From Coneutiohabitans thermophilus (GTDB lineage Bacteria > Zhuqueibacterota > Zhuqueibacteria > Zhuqueibacterales > Zhuqueibacteraceae): DNA of 35,846 nt. Position 1 is the first letter of the stretch; each line of letters opens with the position of its first letter. The stretch covers positions 1-35,846 of the forward strand of contig JAPDQY010000044.1 of NCBI GenBank assembly GCA_034505235.1, read 5' to 3'. Of this stretch, positions 31,949 through 35,846 are shown in pieces. A model generated the notes under the pieces. The model saw only the letters and a list, made by a program, of their open reading frames with translations. It had not been told where the DNA came from and made no database searches. The position numbers were made by a program, and so were the translations under genes.

Positions 31949-34264
31949 TCACCCTCCGGCATCAGCCGGCGGCACGGCCGTCAGCGTGTCCCGGCGGATG
32001 ACTTCGGTGCGATAGATCACGTCGGCATGTTTTGCCGTAACCGTGAGCGGCAACGGCGGTTCGACATAGAGTGCCGTCACCTGCCGAATCAGCCGGCTGC
32101 CCGGTGCAAGCTGGAAACTCGCCTGCACGCGCAGGGTATCGTCCGGGTCGGCATACCAGCGAAAGAGAAAAGATTCAGCACCATCACGGCGGCTTTTGCT
32201 GTATTTCAGCGGGGTGTCCCTCACGGAGAGCATCAGCGTGTCGCTCTGCACCTGCATCCGGACTTCGTTCCAGGGCCGGGCGCTGGTGAGCTGCCAGTCA
32301 ACCCGCACCAGGGTCGAATCGCGAGCATCCCTGGTTTGACTGCCCGCGGCCGACAGCCAATCGGCGCGAAACGGCACCGCCAGGTCGGCGTGATGAATCG
32401 CCTCATCATAGTTGAGCGACAGCTCACCCGCCTTCACTGTCACCCCGCGAAAATACTCATCGCCCAGCAGTCGCAGGCGGCTGTCCTGAGTGTTTTGATC
32501 ATACCGCGCCGTCACCCGCAGCAATGCGCGCCAGCGCTCGTTGTAGGCGGGGAAGGCATACAGATATCCGCCATAGGCAAAGACCGCGAGCAAAAGCAAC
32601 AGCCCAACCAGCGGCCGCCGCAAAAGGCGCAGCCAGGACAAGTGCCGGTAACCGTGTGCGAAGGTGTAGGCGAACAGACAGCAGGAGGGCAGGTACCAAA
32701 TGACGAGCAACAGGGTGAGCACGGTGCTGTAGATCAGTGACGGCGTGAAACCGTGAGCCTGCGCCAGCAGGCGTGGCATGGCACGCGCACCGAAGGCGAA
32801 CAATTCGAAAAACATCAACGCGAACATGGGAAGCGGCGCGGCGAGGGCACACAGGAGTTTCAACAACGTCCCCGGCAGCAAAACCGCCAAACTGAAACAC
32901 AGCAGCGTGAGTGCCGGATAAAGGGCCAGACGCGGGCTGACCAGCCAGGCCAGGATCACCAGCAGCCAGAGTGGCAGCAGACCCCGTTTGAGATAAAAAT
33001 AAGGATCGGGGCTGAAGCGCCAGTTGCGACTGAGCCACAGCGCCAGCCAAAAACCGGCGAGGGCAAACAGCGCCGCGAAGGTGAGATACTCATCAATGTG
33101 CACGAACCAGGGATAGCGCAAACCCTTGAGCAACTGCATCGCCGCTTCCCCGAGCTGGGTAAAAATCGCAATGACGAACAGCAGCAGAAACACCTTGGCG
33201 CCGGAGAAATACCCGCGCGGCACCGTGTCGCTTTGCAACCGCCGGGCGCGACCGTGTGTGAAGGCCGCCACACCGAGCAGAAGCGCCAGCACGTCCACGG
33301 CCGCAATGGCCCAGGTCGGCACGAACAACACCCCGCCGGACAGTTGCCAGAGCATGTAGTTGCCGGTGCGGCTGCCGGGAATGCCCTGCGTCTGATACTT
33401 GTGCAGCAGGCCATCGACCAGACGCGCACTGCGTTCCAATGCCGCCCGGCTGATGAATTCAATGCGATCGTTGGGAGTGTGAATGGGTGAGGTGCCGACG
33501 CCGGCGGTAAAGTCAATCGCGGGAATGCCACGGCGGAGAAAAGGCTCGTGATCCGAGCTGGCGCCACCGAGCACCTGATTGAGGGTGAAAAACTGCGTGG
33601 GGTATTTCAGGCTGTTGTAGCCCAGGCTGCGATCGATCGCGAAGGCATCCTTGACCAGCCAGGCCGGTGTCTGATGGTCGCGCGTGTCGATGAAGGGGAG
33701 GAGCGGGCCGTCGCTGCCTGCCATGTCGATCTGCAGCATGAGCGCCACGCGGTGGATTTCAGGGAAATGATCGACAAACCAGCGCGAGCCGGCCAGGTTG
33801 CCCTCTTCGCCGCCGAACGCGGCGAACAGCAGGGTGTAGCGCCGCCCGGCATGGCGCCATACACGCGCCAGCTCCAGCATCACTGCCGTGCCGGAGGCAT
33901 TGTCATTGGCGCCCGGATTTTCCCGCGTGTCGGAATCGATGTGGCTGCCGACGACGATCAGACTGTCACTGCGGCCGCGAAACACGCCCACCGCCACGCC
34001 CGAGCTGGTGTTGACGCGTTCGCTGAACGGCACCGGCATAACATAAGCCGTGTCGGCGCCCCAGGCGGCAAACCGCTGCACCACCCACAGCAGCGCGCTG
34101 CGTTCATTGGCCGAACCCATGGGCCGCGGGCCGATGGTCACGGCAAGATGATGCAGGTGGGCATGGAGGCTGTCGGCCATGAGCGCGGCCGGCTGTGCGC
34201 CCGTGCGCCCGGCGCTGCACAGGCCGAGCAAAAGCAGGGGGAAAACGGCGGTGAGCTTGCGCAT
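31949..34264 (-). CDS. M28-family zinc aminopeptidase with C-terminal membrane domain
   Basis: A 771-residue protein. A signal peptide (MRKLTAVFPLLLLGLCSAG) precedes an M28 peptidase domain (about 25-300) with all expected metal and catalytic residues: H108 (GSHIDS), D121 (GANDNASG), E153-E154 (GGEEGN), D180 (LQIDMAG) and H262 (SPIHTPND). A block of about eight to nine transmembrane helices (about 320-590) follows, then a C-terminal beta-rich extracytoplasmic domain. The layout resembles ER aminopeptidase/FXNA-type M28 proteins, with the peptidase facing the periplasm. A GGAGGAAGA just before the ATG at 34264 sets the start. It is transcribed away from the gmh terminator. Confidence 0.92.
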   Translation of the reverse strand: MRKLTAVFPLLLLGLCSAGRTGAQPAALMADSLHAHLHHLAVTIGPRPMGSANERSALLWVVQRFAAWGADTAYVMPVPFSERVNTSSGVAVGVFRGRSDSLIVVGSHIDSDTRENPGANDNASGTAVMLELARVWRHAGRRYTLLFAAFGGEEGNLAGSRWFVDHFPEIHRVALMLQIDMAGSDGPLLPFIDTRDHQTPAWLVKDAFAIDRSLGYNSLKYPTQFFTLNQVLGGASSDHEPFLRRGIPAIDFTAGVGTSPIHTPNDRIEFISRAALERSARLVDGLLHKYQTQGIPGSRTGNYMLWQLSGGVLFVPTWAIAAVDVLALLLGVAAFTHGRARRLQSDTVPRGYFSGAKVFLLLFVIAIFTQLGEAAMQLLKGLRYPWFVHIDEYLTFAALFALAGFWLALWLSRNWRFSPDPYFYLKRGLLPLWLLVILAWLVSPRLALYPALTLLCFSLAVLLPGTLLKLLCALAAPLPMFALMFFELFAFGARAMPRLLAQAHGFTPSLIYSTVLTLLLVIWYLPSCCLFAYTFAHGYRHLSWLRLLRRPLVGLLLLLAVFAYGGYLYAFPAYNERWRALLRVTARYDQNTQDSRLRLLGDEYFRGVTVKAGELSLNYDEAIHHADLAVPFRADWLSAAGSQTRDARDSTLVRVDWQLTSARPWNEVRMQVQSDTLMLSVRDTPLKYSKSRRDGAESFLFRWYADPDDTLRVQASFQLAPGSRLIRQVTALYVEPPLPLTVTAKHADVIYRTEVIRRDTLTAVPPADAGG

Positions 34265-34336
34265 TCTTCCTCCGTGGTTTTGTTGCGGCTGGCGCAAGCA
34301 TAGCAAAAAAGTGGCGGAGAAGCAACTCCGGCAGCC

Positions 34337-34374
34337 AAAGAAAAAGCCCTCGCCGAATCATTCGTTGAGGGCTT
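34337..34374 (-). terminator. Terminator of the gmhA-gmhB operon
   Basis: Read on the minus strand, AAGCCCTC and GAGGGCTT pair, with an inner stem CGAAT/ATTCG, and the hairpin is followed by TTTTTCTTT. It lies about 40 bases after the gmhB stop and before the M28 gene. Confidence 0.82.
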
Positions 34375-34414
34375 CTTCTATGGGTGGAAGCGGAGAGGTG
34401 ATCTCCGTTTTTTT

Positions 34415-34969
34415 CTATGCGACTTGCGGCAAAATCCAATCGACGGCGGCGGCGAGATCGTCCGCGATGAAATCGGGCTGGCATTCGCCGCGGCGGGCGG
34501 TCTCTTCACCATAGCCGGTACGCACCAGCACGGTGCGCAAACCGGCGTTGCGGCCGGTTTCAATGTCACTGGCGCGGTCGCCCACCATGAAGCCGGTGAG
34601 CTCACAGGCAAAATCGCGGCTGGCCTGTTCCAGCATGCCAGGGCGCGGCTTGCGGCAATGACAGTTCGCCTCCGGCGCATGCGGGCAAAAGTAGAAACCG
34701 TCGATCCACGCGCCGTGGCGCGCGAGATGCTGTTGCAGCGCGCGATGGGTCTCCTGCACGAACGCCGCACTGAAGTAGCCGCGCGCCACGCCGGATTGAT
34801 TGCTGATCACGACGACGCGCAGGCCGGCACGCTGCAGGCGCGCCACCGCGGCCTCGCTGCCCGGCAGGAAGGCGATGTCCTCCAGCCGGCGAAGATAGTT
34901 TTTTTCCTCGATCAGCGTGCCATCGCGATCGAGAAAAACGAACGCGGCCTGTCGGGTCGGCTCACCCAA
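34415..34969 (-). CDS. gmhB: D-glycero-beta-D-manno-heptose-1,7-bisphosphate 7-phosphatase (GmhB)
   Basis: A 184-residue HAD-superfamily phosphatase. It has the nucleophile motif FLDRDGTLIEE near residue 12, ISNQSGVARGYFS (motif II with the GmhB signature), the zinc-binding CPHAPEANCHCRKP near 100, and VGDRASDIETG (motif IV). It removes the 7-phosphate in ADP-heptose synthesis for LPS core or glycoprotein sugars. It starts with TTG at 34969, overlapping the end of gmhA by eight bases, which implies translational coupling. No in-frame ATG is available nearby. The later enzymes of the pathway (HldE, HldD) are not in the window. Confidence 0.92.
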   Translation of the reverse strand: MGEPTRQAAFVFLDRDGTLIEEKNYLRRLEDIAFLPGSEAAVARLQRAGLRVVVISNQSGVARGYFSAAFVQETHRALQQHLARHGAWIDGFYFCPHAPEANCHCRKPRPGMLEQASRDFACELTGFMVGDRASDIETGRNAGLRTVLVRTGYGEETARRGECQPDFIADDLAAAVDWILPQVA

Positions 34970-35558
34970 AGAGTTCGTGCTCCACCATTTCCATCCAGAT
35001 GTGGCCCACCAAAATGTGACACTCCTGGATGCGCTGGGTGTCGTTGTCCGGCACGATCACGACATGGTCCACCGCACTGGCGATGGCGCCGCCGTCCTGG
35101 CCGAGCAGGCCGATGGTGAGCACATTCTTCTGGCGCGCCGCCTCCACCGCCGCCAGCACATTGGCGGAGTTGCCCGAGGTGCTGATGCCGATCAGGGCAT
35201 CGCCACTGGCGCCCAGCGCAATGACCTGCCGGGCATAGACATCGCGGAACGAAAAATCGTTGCTGGTGGCGGTGAGCGTCGAGGTGTCGGTGGTGAGCGC
35301 CAGCCCGGCCAGCGGCGGCCGGTCGTTGCGCAGCTTGCACACCAACTCCGCCGCGAGATGCTGGGCATCCGCGGCACTGCCGCCATTGCCGCAAAAGAGG
35401 ATCTTGCCGCCGCCACGTAAAATGTTGACCAATTTGTGCCCGACCGACAGGATCTCCGCCGCCTGCTGTTCCATCAATTTGGTCTTGACCGCAATGCTGT
35501 TTTGAATGCGTTCCTGCACGAAGGTCTTGTCGCTTCTCATCCGTGAAGCCATGGCCAT
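34962..35558 (-). CDS. gmhA: Sedoheptulose-7-phosphate isomerase (GmhA)
   Basis: A 198-residue SIS-fold isomerase. It contains ILFCGNGGSAADAQHLAAEL and ISTSGNSANVLAAVEAAR, the sugar-phosphate binding segments of GmhA, and ends HILVGHIWMEMVEHELFG. It converts sedoheptulose-7-phosphate to D-glycero-D-manno-heptose-7-phosphate, the first committed step of heptose synthesis. The ATG at 35558 has GGGAG six bases upstream; the frame beyond it to 35639 is not homologous. It forms an overlapping pair with gmhB. Confidence 0.94.
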   Translation of the reverse strand: MAMASRMRSDKTFVQERIQNSIAVKTKLMEQQAAEILSVGHKLVNILRGGGKILFCGNGGSAADAQHLAAELVCKLRNDRPPLAGLALTTDTSTLTATSNDFSFRDVYARQVIALGASGDALIGISTSGNSANVLAAVEAARQKNVLTIGLLGQDGGAIASAVDHVVIVPDNDTQRIQECHILVGHIWMEMVEHELFG

Positions 35559-35665
35559 AATTGTCTCCCGTAATAAAAAAGTGTCATCGCGCGGGTGCGC
35601 GCTGCCGGCAAGGGCCGGCCGGAAGATACGTGGACTCACCCTCGCAATCTTCTCCGGCTGCCTGC

Positions 35666-35846
35666 AGATTTTTTGGGATCATCCGAATTTTGCGTACATT
35701 TTGCGACAACAAGATGAAAAGAATCGCAAAATCAGTTCCGTGCCTTCTCTGCTGAGAGCCACTTGCCCTAACGTGATAGCGAACGGCCCAACCCCGCCAG
35801 GGGTGAAATGTTTATAGTAATTGTCAACACCGCCAACTTCCAACTC
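35666..35846 (-). repeat. Inverted, nearly identical copy of the MITE-like element (truncated by the window end)
   Basis: Reading down the minus strand from 35846, the sequence matches 27752-27912 with about five substitutions, one single-base indel and one 12-base insertion (containing GTACGCAAAA). It includes the palindrome CACCCCTGGCGGGG. The terminal GGATCATCCGA at 35676-35686 and the flanking AGATTTTTT also match the left end of the 27.5 kb unit in direct orientation. The element probably continues beyond the window. It lies about 110 bases upstream of gmhA. Confidence 0.8.

Noticed and set aside
1..35846. CRISPR arrays, tRNA and rRNA genes
   Set aside because: No regularly spaced direct repeats, no cloverleaf with a T-loop motif, and no rRNA-like conserved segments were seen on reading both strands.

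Overview
The window is GC-rich chromosomal DNA, probably from an uncultured Gram-negative bacterium of the FCB superphylum (KSB1- or Calditrichota-like). The placement is an inference. It rests on a giant secreted protein ending in a FlgD/type-A-sorting-like domain, on gmhA/gmhB heptose genes (an LPS-type envelope), on lipoproteins and signal peptides, and on an NtrC-type sigma-54 activator. I see no rRNA, tRNA, CRISPR array, transposase or integrase.

Layout. 0-1.9 kb: a small membrane protein and a membrane-anchored NACHT NTPase fused to a formylglycine-generating-enzyme-like (FGE/SUMF1) domain. 2.6-4.2 kb: a same-strand set of J-domain protein, YbjN-like protein and PspA, which looks like an envelope-stress module. 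5.1-8.0 kb (minus): a HsdM-like methylase with unusual catalytic motifs, a half-size HsdS-like protein and a degenerate staphylococcal-nuclease-like protein, with no HsdR. 8.0-9.6 kb: a candidate two-hairpin RNA, an AT-rich island and a repetitive lipoprotein. 9.65-12.0 kb (minus): ComEC. 12.6-21.2 kb: an apparent three-gene operon encoding a signal-peptide/TM protein, a 1696-residue secreted beta-propeller/cadherin-like protein, and an overlapping TPR transmembrane Ser/Thr kinase. 21.2-27.1 kb (minus): a hypothetical protein, a sigma-54 response regulator, a sodium:solute symporter, an SRPBCC protein and ModB-ModA without ModC. 28.7-31.9 kb (plus): a membrane-bound class III cyclase with a FlgO/TolB-like domain, and a YiiX-like permuted papain-fold protein. 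31.9-35.6 kb (minus): an M28 membrane metallopeptidase and a gmhA-gmhB operon.

The larger intergenic gaps (about 1.9-2.6, 4.2-5.1, 12.0-12.6, 27.1-28.7 and 35.6-35.8 kb) share diverged blocks of non-coding sequence. The blocks carry imperfect hairpins and occur in both orientations and in rearranged order. One unit (27551-27912) has inverted ends like a MITE, and a close partner lies in inverted orientation at the right edge of the window. This modular repeat family is the clearest structure not explained by genes.

Much of the coding content concerns the envelope and signalling: PspA, the TPR kinase, the cyclase with an extracytoplasmic sensor-like domain, the NtrC regulator, heptose synthesis and secreted adhesin-like proteins. 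The most unusual protein arrangements are the NACHT-FGE fusion, the HsdM/half-HsdS pair without HsdR, and the overlapping giant protein/kinase pair.
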